A DNA stretch of 64,000 nt, from positions 2,790,001 to 2,854,000 of the forward strand of contig NC_065408.1 in NCBI RefSeq assembly GCF_024362695.1, in the 5' to 3' direction. This stretch comes from Pectinophora gossypiella. Lineage: Eukaryota > Arthropoda > Insecta > Lepidoptera > Gelechiidae. The notes below the pieces were generated by a model. The model was not told where the DNA came from. It saw only the letters and a program-made list of their open reading frames with translations, and searched no databases. This document shows, piece after piece, positions 21,247 through 31,749 of the stretch (the stretch's first letter is position 1; each line of letters begins with the position of its first letter). The translations under genes were made by a program, and so were the position numbers.

Positions 21247-21410
21247 AGGGTCCGCCTACCTAACCTGAAGATTTGACAGGTCCGTTTTTTTACAGAAGCA
21301 GCTGTCTGTCTGACTTTCCAACCCGCGAAGGGAAAACCAGCCCAATACAAATTAGGTCACATACCTCAGAAAAATCATTTCTCGGGAATGTGGGTTTTCT
21401 TTCACGAGTC
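21247..21410 (-). repeat. SINE-E tail fragment
   Basis: GGGTCCGCCTACCTAACCTG, ATTTGACAGGTCCG, AACCCGCGAAGGGAAAACCA, ATTTCTCGGGAATGTGGGTT. Confidence 0.85.
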
Positions 21411-21944
21411 TAAATCTTGTAGTAAGTACTTATAAATTATGTAATAAGCCGCTGACTTAGGTCACCAGTACTAAATAAAATTGTCTTTAGCTTATTAGGT
21501 ACTTCTGACAAGTAAACTTCTGACTTTAATTATCTGTAACGATATTGTCGCTGAAACGTGTAGGTACTTATTTCAACCTTGTCAGTCGATTTTCCCTCTC
21601 ATATTGCTTTAATTACATTCGTGACTATCATTTTCCTTCTTAACTCGTACCACCGCCGAAGATTCTGTCAAAAAATAGCTAAAGATTGTATAGCCTTAGG
21701 ATTCGGGATGAAATAATTTCAATGCGTACCAAATGTAATAATTTTCTAGGTTACTACGAAACTTCATGTTATGGTGATTTCCCGCCATTTAATAAACAAA
21801 AAAGAATTAGTTGAAAAAGCCACTAACTGAACGTCAAAGGTCTCTAAATAGCCAACGTTTCCCCAAACTAATTTACATCGCCTTGAACTCTAGCAGTTTG
21901 GCTAAATACTTTTTTCAAACAAGCCCGTGTAAATCTCCAAGCCG

Positions 21945-22060
21945 GCATAGCAATTTTTAATTTGCGGAACTCTCGAAACGGTCCAACTGCCAGAGTTAGC
22001 GTGTTATGAATTTTGTTTCCTTTTTATTCTCGATTTAACGGCTTACGAACTTACTGGCCA
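21945..22060 (+). repeat. Diverged direct repeat Q, copy 1
   Basis: CAATTTTTAATTTGCGGAAC ... TTAGCGTGTTATGAATTTTG ... GATTTAACGGCTTACGAA ... GGCCACTAAG aligns with 22680-22790. It lacks an obvious transposon signature and may be an old local duplication. Confidence 0.5.
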
Positions 22061-22679
22061 CTAAGAAAAATGAAACCGTGGAATGTTTATGTTTGAATTT
22101 AGCAACTGCTATGAAGCTGCTGCGTTCTAATTTTAAAAGATTTTGTTTTGTTTATGGTAGGTATTTACAATATAAATGCAACAACTATATTCGGGTTGGT
22201 CTCAGATTGGGTAACTATGACTAACTACATTAAAGACTATATCGCAAAGTAGGTAGGTAAATAGATAGATGGTTATTCATATTTATATTGTAGTTAATTA
22301 TAGTAGGTGAAGAAGTGTGCAAAGAAGATTTTCCCCAAGCTATTTCAAGGTATATTTATTAGATCCCCCTATTCCCTAGTCTTACCGAGTAGTCTTACCA
22401 GTTGAACTACTGGGAATTTCCTTCCCAATTTCTATTTCATACTTCCGAGAGAGGAAATGTAAGAGGAGGGTTGCTATGATGTAGGTATTTAAATGCTCAT
22501 TTAAAAGCTCTTGGAAGCACGTAGTTTATACTTATATTTTTTTATATATTTAAGTGGTTATCGTACGTACAACTAACCTATCACTATCCGCTATGAAAGT
22601 TCTAAAATTAACATTTATGAAAAAAAAAAATTGCGCTCAACTTTCAAAAAAGGAATACATAAATTCAAAAACTGCCAGT

Positions 22680-22790
22680 TCCATTTTTAATATGCAGAAC
22701 TCCAAACCGCGGGAGTTCCCATGTTATGAAATTTGTTTTGTTTTTATTTCAGATTTAATGGCTGAAAGTTATTGGTGGCTAAGTTTGGCT
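22680..22790 (+). repeat. Diverged direct repeat Q, copy 2
   Basis: CCATTTTTAATATGCAGAAC ... TCCCATGTTATGAAATTTG ... GATTTAATGGCTGAAAG ... GGTGGCTAAG. It overlaps an 86-codon ORF that is not conserved in copy 1. Confidence 0.5.
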
Positions 22791-23242
22791 TACTTGTTTG
22801 TTGGTATCACTTGAGAATTGCTGTTTCGAATTTCACTCGGTAATGAGTAGAATTTCTTCTTCGGTAAGAAATATTGCTTTACCAATATTCAGTTGAATTT
22901 GTTCAACATATTCTCTTTTCTATCAGTTTAGAGGTCTAAACTGATTTACGGAGAGGCGACTTGTATACCTATATCGCTGCTGTGTTTACGCTCTTAAACA
23001 CTGTCATTGTTTCAATTTGCCGCGCGAATCGCCGCTCAAGACGCTATGGTCTGCGTCTCTAGTGATATATAATCTCTTTGGTCTCCATAGCTGAATATTA
23101 TTGTAGTTCGACAGTTTCTAAACTAGCTCTATTTCACTCTTGCAATTATTTGGACTGCACTATTAAACTAAATAAAAATGTTTAGGAGTTTGGGTGTCAG
23201 TTACAAGAGAGTGGATGGGATGGTCGCTCCTCGTCATATCAG

Positions 23243-23390
23243 AATCAGAATCAGAATAATTTATTCAACGTAATTATCATGGATAAACTTGTTGAAGGTC
23301 AATGTAACATTTTTGAATTTACGTCATTTCGCAAGGTGTTATGGCCGAGGAGAAGAAATGACAAGAAACTGCAACAGCAACACATCTTTT
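23243..23390 (-). repeat. LINE 3' end with (CAGAAT)n-type tail
   Basis: ATCAGAATCAGAATCAGAAT then AATTTATTCAACG is a reversed tandem tail. TTATGGCCGAGGAGAAGAAA downstream matches the GCCGAGGAAAAGAAGC of 26903-27085. Confidence 0.6.
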
Positions 23391-23643
23391 AAATCAATGA
23401 GGGTACATTACAAGTTATTTAATAACCTGATGCTATCCATCTATCGCCTCGCATCGGTTGTCCATCGCCATTTGACGTGACAACGAGGTGAGTGTCATGG
23501 CCTGTTGTATTCATAATCATAATAATCATTTTATTGCAAGTCACAGTTTTTTTTACATAGGTGGTATACAGGATGTGGTAGGTACATTGTAACATTCTTG
23601 TTTTGTTTTTTGTTATTATTATAAATATTTGACACATTTAGTT

Positions 23644-23885
23644 TAATCACTTTGGGATCCCTGGTTTGGTTAGGACATTGCAGGCTGATCACCTGTATGT
23701 CCAAAGGTAAGATCCGTGCTTCGGAAGGCACGTTAAGCAGTTGGTCCCGGTTACTACTTGCTAATGTAAGTACGTAGTCGTTAAATGAGTCACGTCAGGG
23801 GCCTTTGGCGGATCAGTAATAACCCTGACACCAGGGTTGATGAGGTTGATAATCGACCTCACAACCCACACGAGAGAAGAATAAG
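23644..23885 (+). repeat. SINE-B without head
   Basis: Starts at AATCACTTTGGGATCCCTGG and runs through GTGCTTCGGAAGGCACGTTA and GGGGCCTTTGGCGGATCAGT to ACCTCACAACCCACACGAGA. 5'-truncated. Confidence 0.9.
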
Positions 23886-23940
23886 AATTGTGATTTTTAA
23901 ATTATCAATACATTATAGTTGTCGTATAGAATTGTAATTG

Positions 23941-24215
23941 CTTCTATGATGTTCTGGGAGCAAATAAAAAAACATACAGCACGTTCAGCTGCTTGTCTTC
24001 CCGGGCATGTCGTAAAAACCGACAGAGGGATCGTGTCCTCTAACATGATGGACTAATGTTATGGGCGATAGGCTGATCCCTTATCACCATAAGGTTTATC
24101 ATATCCAGCTTACGACATCGTATCAACAGTGGCTACAATTTGTCTTTGATTACTTGTGGCTTTGCCCGCCCCATTAGGGATTACGGGCGTGAGTTTATGT
24201 ATTTATGTATGAAGA
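23941..24215 (+). repeat. Repeat H copy
   Basis: GTTCTGGGAGCAAATAAA, GCTGCTTGTCTTCCCGGGCA, GTAAAAACCGACAGAGGGAT, TATGGGCGATAGGCTGATCC, ACTTGTGGCTTTGCCCGCCC and a GTATTTATGTATG tail. The inverted copy at 37172-37442 is about equally long. The tail resembles LINE-G 3' ends. Confidence 0.75.
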
Positions 24216-24824
24216 ATTGTAATAAATAATTGACATTTGTCTGCTAGAATCGGTACAAAGTATGTTCATTTACATCTAATTATTCTCAGTAGTACCAACA
24301 TTACGACTACGATGTCGATAGAGAGGATCGATCTAATTTCAATTTAGTGAGTGCAATATGAATCAGCGTCGGATCAGGAATAGGGTGTTCGTAAACAAGC
24401 CAGGATATGTTGGGGATAAGCCACGAGTGGCGGCGAGGCGAGGCTTAAAACTTTTTTTTTTTCAATATGTTTTTTTTTTAATAAATAAAAAGATTTATTA
24501 ACTAAAAACATACATTCAAACTTTTATCAAAAAATACAGAAAAATCTCCATAATACCAGCGCCGCGGCCCGTGCTAAGCACGTGCCACGGCATTATGCTG
24601 AGGGAGATCCTTTTTTTATTTTGGGCGCCTCCATTGTGTATTTAATGTCTGTAATTATTTGTATTTTTGTCTTTTTTTTAATATCTGTAATTTAAGTTTG
24701 TAAATGTGGCGTCCAATATGGAAATAAATATTTTCTTTCTTTCTTTAAAAACATGTTGGTACGTATAACAATAAAATACCTTGCCTCTTATACTGGACAA
24801 GAACCTCTATCATAAGAGTCAATA

Positions 24825-24856
24825 CTGCACGTTTGCGGACCAACGCAAACGTGCAG
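24825..24856. repeat. 13-bp perfect hairpin
   Basis: 24825-24837 (CTGCACGTTTGCG) and 24844-24856 are exact reverse complements around a 6-nt loop. It lies inside a 100-codon minus-strand ORF (24745-25047) that I cannot assign to any family. Confidence 0.6.
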
Positions 24857-25164
24857 TCAATTCTGTTCGAAGACGGTGTTGTGGCCGAAGATGGGACATG
24901 CTTGCCTAGCAAATGCCTATTCACTTTAGTCTTGGAAAAGTCCGGCCTGTTCGCATTCCAAAGCAGATAAGATAAATATACGTTATTGAACACAAAGGCA
25001 CAAGAGACCGCCTTATTGCTCATGCAGAAATGTCTTCCAGGAAACATTTTGGATACAGAAAAATTTCGGTTCTTTTTATAAAGGAAGGTGACGAACTATT
25101 TAGTGCGTATTAGAGGTAAATCCACAATAAATAGAGGGATTTGTGGCATTTGGTCTGGTAGGCG

Positions 25165-25251
25165 CCGGGTGAGAGACTTCAGCGCTCCCCATTTGTCCGG
25201 CCTAGTAGGTAGTTAATGCCATCTGCGGCAAATCTACAATAAGTCACGTCA
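25165..25251 (+). repeat. Repeat A 3' end
   Basis: GGTGAGAGACTTCAGCGCTC, CATTTGTCCGGCCTAGTAGG, GCGGCAAATCTACAATAAGT and poly(A). A 4-bp duplication (TAGG/TAGT) interrupts the GTAGTTAATG block. Confidence 0.85.
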
Positions 25252-25259
25252 AAAAAAAA

Positions 25260-26470
25260 TGTTTGTTAGGCTTTCAAGTTGTCCTTGGTGTAGTGGTGAT
25301 GGTGGTTACAATTATAGTAAAATTCTACTTGAATATTCAACAAAAATAGAAGATTAAAACAATATTTTAAAAGTAGATAGAAACGTACGCTAATTAATGG
25401 GCGCGAAAATAAATAAAATTACGTGCTGGAAAGCCTGAACAAATCACAACTTTTAATTAGTTCCCGCTGGTGTTAGCACTTTGGCCCAATACACGTGATA
25501 CCGAGAACCAAGTTCCCCAGCCTCTAAAATACCAGATGAATTCCCCAAATTGCAAGCTTAGAGCAAAACTTTCCCGCATTAAACTTTAAAAGCATTAAAC
25601 CTGTATAATCTGCGATTAATTTATATTCAGCGTATTCCGAAGTGCGTTTTATCCTCGTCGCGAATTAAAGGTTTAAGCTTAGAAAAGTAATACGCTACAA
25701 AAAAGTAAGTAAAGAAACTTGGAAAAAAGACGGAGCCTGAATAAAAATCACTACATTTGTCACAGCATAAGAATTGGAATTAGACAAATTCGTCCGTTAA
25801 ATTAAGGCCATTCCGGATCGGGAGCGGAATTCGATTTGGGGAAAATCTCCCACCCGACTGGGGAAATGGGAAATTTTCCTCTACCGCGCGTCGCGACTTG
25901 AGCGGCGCCCTCGCACGTGATTGGATAAAATAGAAAGTGTATTTACTTCTAATTTGATTTTAAATTGGATACAAATGGATGGTGAGTCTTTTTGCGTAAT
26001 CCTCAGAAGATTGGCGCCGAGTAAATTATGCAGCTTAGCGGTAAACGCGAAAATTGAATCGATCAATCGCTTCCAGTAGCAGCGTGGTTGGTGAACCACA
26101 ACTTTGTTGCTTTGTGGTTGTCTGATTGTTGCATGTGTTTATTGGCATTACAAATAAGAATGTTAAGTAGTTTTAGTTTAATTAACACCGACTTAGATTA
26201 CTCAAAATTACCAAAACACAACAAACATAGCCTGAAAATTGTAGCAGCTTGTGTCCAGAGTTCATTTGTTTACTGGACATAGGCTCATAATCGAAACCCA
26301 GCTTTTCTTTATAAATTATTAAGTTTTCTTTCATACTAACCCATATATTATGTGTTAATGTCTGAAATAAATATAATATTTGAATTTGAAATAGCAAATA
26401 CTTCATTGGACACAAAAACAAAAGGGAAATAATAATAAAAAAACTACAACAGTTGGTAGTTCACAAATTA
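25260..26470. other. Unassigned, possibly unique sequence
   Basis: No match to families in this window. Base composition around 25780-25920 is more balanced. Short ORFs (for example 25881-26099 and 26088-26282) overlap on opposite strands and show no recognisable domain. It is one of the better candidates for ordinary non-repetitive DNA. Confidence 0.3.
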
Positions 26471-26479
26471 TGAATTCTT

Positions 26480-26780
26480 TTTCTTCTATCGTGTGGGTTA
26501 CGAGGCGGATTACTAATCTCATCATCCTTGGTGTCAGGGTTACTATTGAGCCGCCAAAGGCCCCTGACATGGCTCATATAACGACTACGTACTTACATCA
26601 GTAAGTAGTAACCGGGACCAGCGGCTTAACGTTCCTACCGAAGCACGTATCATCTTACTTCCGGGCAATCAGGTGATCAGCCTGTAATGTCCTAACCAAA
26701 ATAGGGATCACAAAGTGATTTTTGTGTTATGTCCCCACCAGGATTCGGACGTAGGGCCTCCGGATCGTGAGCCCAACGTT
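26480..26780 (-). mobile_element. SINE-B copy lacking the first bases of the head
   Basis: Reversed tail (TCTATCGTGTGGGTTACGAG), GAGCCGCCAAAGGCCCCTGA, a central domain with AGCGGCTTAACG, GTTATGTCCCCACCAGGATT and the GATCGTGAGCCCAACG head block. It ends before the A box. Confidence 0.85.
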
Positions 26781-26902
26781 ATGGACGTACAAATACCAAC
26801 CAACTAAAACTTCATTATTAAGAACAAGTCACACTGTCACGAAAAGCGAAGTACATCGTTATTGTCGGAATTTGTTTTTCACGTCATGTTATAAACTTTT
26901 CT

Positions 26903-27085
26903 TTCAAATTCAAATTCAAAAATATCTTTATTCAGTAGGTAACATAGTTACACTTTGAATCGTCAATTTTTACATAACGAAGGTCTCATCCGCCTAAAAC
27001 TACTGCAGGTTCTCACAACCTGTATAGCCGAGGAAAAGAAGCTGCAAGAAAAACCTCGGCACAGGCCTCTAGACGTTCTTTAAAA
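26903..27085 (-). repeat. LINE 3' end with (TTCAAA)n tail
   Basis: CAAATTCAAATTCAAAAATA then TCTTTATTCAGTAGGTAACA, TAGTTACACTTTGAATCGTC and GCCGAGGAAAAGAAGCTGCA. A second copy starts at 53638 (CAAATTCAAATTAC ... TTCAGTAGGTAACATAGTTA). 3' ends only. Confidence 0.7.
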
Positions 27086-27639
27086 AAAGTGTTTACGTTT
27101 CGTTATGGTAACGCGTTACGTCACGGGCGCGTTAGTGCATATCCAACGCTTCTGCGTGAGTGCTCTTAGACATCGTCATTTGTTTGAATTCACTGCTCAC
27201 GATAAGCCTATAAAATAAATAAATATTCACATGAGCAACTCTTACAAACTCAATCCTTATTTAAGCGAAGCCTTTATAAGCATGATCCTTCTAAGCTTAG
27301 TCCTTTGAAGGCTAGGTTTAGTAAGCTTGAAGGCTTAAATTAATTTTAGAATTGAAATATCCCAATTCTAAAATTTATGCAATAAAGCAATATACCTTAT
27401 TGCTCTTTATTTGCGAGCAATGCTTAGTAAAAATAGCACACCCCGAACACTTCATACAAACCTCGTTTTACACAGACACCACACATTGATTTTATCGTAC
27501 ACGCACATCAGTGTGTGTGATGTCTGATACGATTTAAGCCTAAACTATGTCCGAGGGGGTGAGGTAAACCTAGCTGAGACGCTTGCGGGGAGCGGAGAGT
27601 TGCCGTTCTATACGAAATATTATTCCTTTTATGACAATA

Positions 27640-27805
27640 GTAAACATCTTCACGATTCCCTCAGTACTTTCACACAAAGACACGACGTCTCTCTAATTGC
27701 CACAATAATTGGTGCAAATTCCTGTAAACACCATCTAATTTTATTTTAAGTTATATCTGTCATTTTCTAATCCGCCGAAAAGGAAAGGGATGGGTAATCG
27801 ACAAG
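27640..27805 (-). repeat. Repeat N copy
   Basis: CACGATTCCCTCAGTACTTT, CACAAAGACACGACGTCTCT, CTAATTGCCACAATAATTGG, CCGCCGAAAAGGAAAGGGAT. The end is repeated inverted at 28094-28181 and the beginning directly at 28380-28445. Confidence 0.6.
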
Positions 27806-27984
27806 CATAAAATTTATGGAACACACGTAAATTTTAAGCACAAATCTAAAACAACCGTTTAAAAATTTTACATTGGCCAATAACCCGACAGAATTATGTT
27901 GACAGCACACGTCAAACGGTTTGCATACCAGCGAGATACCTTTTTGATTCGCTCGGGTTATTCATTCATTTACTCATACATACA

Positions 27985-28062
27985 TAAACAGCCTATATAC
28001 GTCCCACAGCTGGGCACAGGCCTCCCCTCAATCAACCGGAGGGGGTATGGAGCATACTCCAC
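27985..28062 (-). repeat. SINE-C tail fragment
   Basis: CAGCCTATATACGTCCCACA, GCTGGGCACAGGCCTCCCCT, CAATCAACCGGAGGGGGTAT, GGAGCATACTCCACCAC. Confidence 0.9.
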
Positions 28063-28093
28063 CACTCATTTACTCATTCTTCCTAAAATTAAG

Positions 28094-28200
28094 AGCTGTC
28101 AATCATCCATCCCTTTCCTTTTCGGCGGGTAAGAAAAAGACAGGTATAACTAAAAGTAAAATTAGGAGGTGTCTGCAGGAATCGGGGCCATTGTACAATT
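28094..28200 (+). repeat. Repeat N fragment, inverted
   Basis: CATCCATCCCTTTCCTTTTC, GGCGGGTAAGAAAAAGACAG, TAAAATTAGGAGGTGTCTGC. About 80 bp is the reverse complement of 27719-27802 with roughly one mismatch in six. Confidence 0.6.
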
Positions 28201-28379
28201 TAATTTAAATACACTTATCTTATAAAATAAATCAGTAATCCCATAAATATGTCTTGTAAGCCTATAAGCTTAGGCCTCATTACCCTATGCCTTGTGTGTC
28301 AATGCCATCACTTAACCGACAAAGCAACTACGTCAAGCCGCACTTTGTTTGCGAACGTTACCTAGGAAAACAATTGTAA

Positions 28380-28445
28380 ACAGCTTCACAATTCCCTCCG
28401 TACCTTACCACAAAGACACGGCGCTCCACTAATTGCCACAATTGT
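28380..28445 (-). repeat. Repeat N fragment
   Basis: CAGCTTCACAATTCCCTCCG, TACCACAAAGACACGGCGCT, ACTAATTGCCACAATTG parallels 27645-27708. Confidence 0.55.
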
Positions 28446-28555
28446 ACCTTTTTATTTAACTCCACTAATTAGTCCACCCAGCTAATTGGCCTGTTAAACA
28501 ATAAAGATGACTTATTAAAACTCGTAGGGATGGCTTTATTTATTGCAGTTAATTA

Positions 28556-28600
28556 TGGGATGAGGAAGGGTAGGCCTTTGCCCAGCAGTGGGATCTTAAC
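28556..28600 (+). repeat. LINE/SINE terminal motif
   Basis: GAGGAAGGGTAGGCCTTTGC then CCAGCAGTGGGATCTTAA resembles the GCCCAGCAGTGGGA tail motif of SINE-C and SINE-D. A related scrap is at 5160-5225 (GCCAGCAGTGGGCG, GATGATGA). Confidence 0.5.
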
Positions 28601-28706
28601 ATAAGATAAGCTCACGACTATATCTCAATTGGGATAGCCAGAGGTAAATCTCTCGTAAGATGAACTTGGTACTCACACTTCACCGAGCTTTGTACTCGTG
28701 AGCCGT
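28601..28706 (+). repeat. Repeat K copy
   Basis: AGCTCACGACTATATCTCAA, TTGGGATAGCCAGAGGTAAA, CTCGTAAGATGAACTTGGTA, CTTCACCGAGCTTTGTACTC. Confidence 0.65.
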
Positions 28707-28862
28707 GTCGCCGTCTAAAATCTAATTTATTTTATTATAATGTCATAATTAATGTGCTTAATGATTGACATTTAAATTATCAATTTTATTTTACTATTTG
28801 CATCGCTGCGCTCTTGTCGGTGGAGTAATCGCACATAGTTATGTGATACATACATACATACA

Positions 28863-29117
28863 CGCCTATTTCCCACCGGGGTAAGCAGAGACTATAGAAT
28901 TCCATTTGCTTCGATCCTGACACACTTCTCTTGCTTCCTCCACATTCATCAATCGCTTCATACACGCACGCCGGTTCAGAGTAGATCGTATTGAACCTTT
29001 TCTAAGGACATCTCCAATTTGGTCATCATAAGTCCTTCTCGGTCTTCCTCTGCCAGTCCTACCATCAACTTTCGCTTTATATACCGCTTTTGCAATCCTA
29101 TTATCCTTCATCCGCTT
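28863..29117 (-). pseudogene. LINE-G reverse transcriptase C-terminal fragment
   Basis: An uninterrupted frame carries MKDNRIAKAVYKAKVDGRTG, RGRPRRTYDDQIGDVLRKG, RACMKRLMNVEEAREVCQD and RSKWNSIVSAYPGGK, then a stop. The 3' tail is GTGTATGTATGTATG on the minus strand. This is the typical C-terminus of an RTE-like lepidopteran non-LTR element. Upstream RT domains are missing. Related remnants: 12005, 31537, 50625, 55884, 61300 and 61600. Confidence 0.85.
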
Positions 29118-29207
29118 AGTTATGTGATACTCCCATATATTTTTGTGATTTGTTTTGCATTAGTATTAATTCGCTGAAGACTCAGCTTATTAAAGGTAAT
29201 TGGCAAT

Positions 29208-29282
29208 CTTCTTCTCTCGTGAGGGTTGTAAGGTGAATTACCAACCTCATCAACCCTGGTGTAAGGGTTACTATTGAGCCAA
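29208..29282 (-). repeat. SINE-B tail fragment
   Basis: CTTCTCTCGTGAGGGTTGTA, ATTACCAACCTCATCAACCC, GTGTAAGGGTTACTATTGAG. Confidence 0.8.
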
Positions 29283-29306
29283 TTAGCAATCTCTCTCTCT
29301 CTCTAT

Positions 29307-29516
29307 CTAAGAGCTGCGCTCTTGTCGGTGGAGTAATCGCCATTCTTCTCTTCTTCCCGCCAAAACCATCACCTTCCGATACGACACGACCTGCACCTTC
29401 TCTTTTATTTGTTTCATAAATGTTATCCTAGGTCTATCCCTTCCTCTCTTCCCTTCAATATTTCCTTCTATAATGTTTGTTATAAATGAATCGTGTCGTA
29501 TCAGGTGGCCAATCAT
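29307..29516 (-). pseudogene. LINE-L C-terminal fragment
   Basis: Encodes MIGHLIRHDSFITNIIEGN, EGKRGRDRPRITFMKQIKEK and LLHRQERSS, then a stop, parallel to 14955-15240. A CT-rich run (CTCTCTCTCTATCTAAGAG) borders its 3' end. Confidence 0.8.
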
Positions 29517-29773
29517 TAATCAATTAGCAATAATTGTTAATTATTGTTAGTGTTTTAATTTGTATTCTTTATATATTTTTTGTATATTTTTTCTACATCT
29601 CCGCTCTCTTGTCTTGTTGTATAACTCTTTTTCATTTATTTGTGGTAGCTTGTAATTGGCCTTTACTTACTACTAAGTGTAACATTGTGTGAATTAAGCT
29701 GTTAGCTCCCCAAACAAGATAAAAAAAGAAATAATAAGGATTAAGATGTTTATGTTATGTATCATACAAAATT

Positions 29774-29880
29774 GCCGGGTGTTAGGGACACTGTCTCGAA
29801 AACTTGGAGGGATGATTCAGACCTTGATTCTGAGATAGTATCAAGTGGAATTTCCGTCGCAAAATTCATGAAAATGTTTG
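29774..29880. repeat. MITE-J half
   Basis: CCGGGTGTTAGGGACACTGT, ACTTGGAGGGATGATTCAGA, TATCAAGTGGAATTTCCGTC. The mirrored half is absent; a minisatellite begins soon after. Confidence 0.6.
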
Positions 29881-29924
29881 TATGAATAAAGTAAAATAGA
29901 CACTGGTATAAAAGGTATTTAGAT

Positions 29925-30080
29925 ATATGGACATTCTGGGATTTGGACGTATTGGAACATGGACATTCTGGGATATGGTCTTTCTGGGACATGGGCATTC
30001 TGGGATTTGGACTTTTTGGGATATGGACATTCTGGGATATGGACGTTTTGCACCCGCTAGACATTTCGGGATTTGTACCT
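29925..30080. repeat. 16-bp minisatellite
   Basis: About eight imperfect units of ATATGGACATTCTGGG, with variants ATTTGGACGTATTGGA and ACATGGGCATTCTGGG. Because 16 is not a multiple of three, the 100-codon minus-strand ORF across it repeats only every three units (SQNVHIPK-type blocks). That is a mathematical by-product rather than evidence of a protein. Confidence 0.85.
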
Positions 30081-30089
30081 TATGGACCT

Positions 30090-31015
30090 AAAGGATCTTA
30101 ATAATCGTCATCATCATGTTTGTATTTCTGTATGTACTGTGTAAGCGATACTGCAGCGCGTGCGGCATGTTCGCAGAGGCGCGCGCTTATGGTTTCCACG
30201 CGGTCATGCGCAATAAAGCGGCAGTTATCTTAATAAATATTTTGTAATTTTCACTTTTCGCATAATTTAATGATACTGACATGTATGCTAACAACTAACT
30301 AACTATAGAATTTTTATTTTCTGAAATATTTACGAGTAAGTAAGTACGTAAGTAAGTGCGTACTACCTTATAAAAGTATTGAAAACTTTTTATTTTATTT
30401 TATTTATTTATTTTTTAAGAAGATTTAAAGACAAATAACATTAGTGTATAAAACTGATTGCTTAACTATGTGCTAACAAAAAATCTCCGCAGTTAATTAA
30501 TATTAATTGTATGTAAATTAAACAGTTCATGCTTATGCCACAAACTTAAATAATAATAAAACGAATGTACCTATTCGGAGGTTTAAACTGGTATAGGTGG
30601 AATAGTGAGGAACCAACTAGTCAAAAAAGTGATGCTGTGTTATATGTCTTCTTACAGTTGATGTGCTTGTACAGAATAGGTCGATGTCAATTATACCCGA
30701 AATATCATTAAATTGCTTGATGCTGCTTAACAAGAAAGAGTTATATACATATAAACTACCTATATCAAACAAAACTCGCATTAGGTGGCGCAACATAGGA
30801 GCTCAATCTTGGAATACTTCCAGCATATCACATTTCTCAGTAGGGGGTGTGGGGTGAATTAAATAGTTCCATAAATATGCCCGACCGTTCTAGTTGAAAA
30901 ACTTTATAATACCGCCAACTGATATAAACTATAAGGCTGGTTATGTAAAGTAATATTAGCAGGATATTACATTCCATGCGCGTCCAGGAACGCTTAGAAA
31001 AAACTATGATTATAC
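30090..31015. other. Mostly unassigned; possible LINE end near 30395
   Basis: 30120-30230 is a small GC-richer patch. 30390-30420 is TATTTTATTTTATTTATTTA-like, and the following sequence looks like a reversed LINE terminus. The remainder shows no recognisable feature. Confidence 0.3.
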
Positions 31016-31020
31016 CATGA

Positions 31021-31262
31021 TAGGCGGAAGGCAGGAGGGAAACCACTGCCCTATTTTTCCCTAAAAACGTAGCATGAGCATCCCCCTAGCAGTAACCCGT
31101 TTTTCACAGGGTCCGCATACCTAACCTGAAGATTTGACAGGTCCAGTTCTTTACAGAAGCGACTGGCTGTCTAACCTTCTAAACCGCGAAGGGAAAATCA
31201 GTCCAATACAGATTGGGCTATATACCTCCGAAAATGCGTTTGTCGGAAATGTGGGTTTCCCA
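31021..31262. repeat. LINE-L scrap followed by SINE-E tail (-)
   Basis: 31021-31075 has GAGGGAAACCACTGCCCTAT and TTTTCCC as in LINE-L. 31105-31262 is reversed SINE-E (GGGTCCGCATACCTAACCTG, ATTTGACAGGTCC, AAATGCGTTTGTCGGAAATG). Confidence 0.75.
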
Positions 31263-31536
31263 GTTCGTGAGCCTCGTCAGTTCGGAGGCCGATATGACAC
31301 ATAATTACGTGACAGTGACTAAGATAGGATGCCAATACCAAGGGTGACTGCTGTTTGAAAGCAACTATTGATAGAATCGAAAAGTTCTATAATCTTAGAT
31401 TGTGATTCAATATTTGACCAAAATTTAAAGATTAATTCAGAGTCCATCGTGAAAAACGTAGAAGATACAATTAAGTCAAACCTCGAAAGATATTTTTGTC
31501 ATTTATATACTTACATATACATACATAAACCCACGC

Positions 31537-31740
31537 ATATTTCCTGGCAGGGTAAGCAGAGACTAGGGAATTCCATATGCTTCGATGCTGACATACTTTT
31601 CTTGCTTCCTCCACATTCATCAAACGTTTCATAAGCGCCCGTAGGTTCAGAGGAGTTACTAAACCTTTACCAGCCTTACCAATAACCTTCGCCTTATAAT
31701 TACGCTATCGTAATCCTAATTATCCTTCATTCGCTCTACA
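31537..31740 (-). pseudogene. LINE-G C-terminus, decayed
   Basis: The reverse reading preserves KRLMNVEEAR and the C-terminal region near TTCCTGGCAGGGTAAGCAGA, with indels and stops in the middle. A CATACATACAT tail lies at 31510. Confidence 0.65.
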
Positions 31741-31749
31741 AATTTTTCT

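Noticed and set aside
24745..25047. 100-codon minus-strand ORF
   Set aside because: Contains a 13-bp perfect hairpin and no recognised domain; not supported as a gene.
29762..30064. 100-codon ORF with repeated SQNVHIPK-like blocks as a repeat protein
   Set aside because: Produced by a 16-bp minisatellite, whose period is not a multiple of three. No start context or signal sequence.
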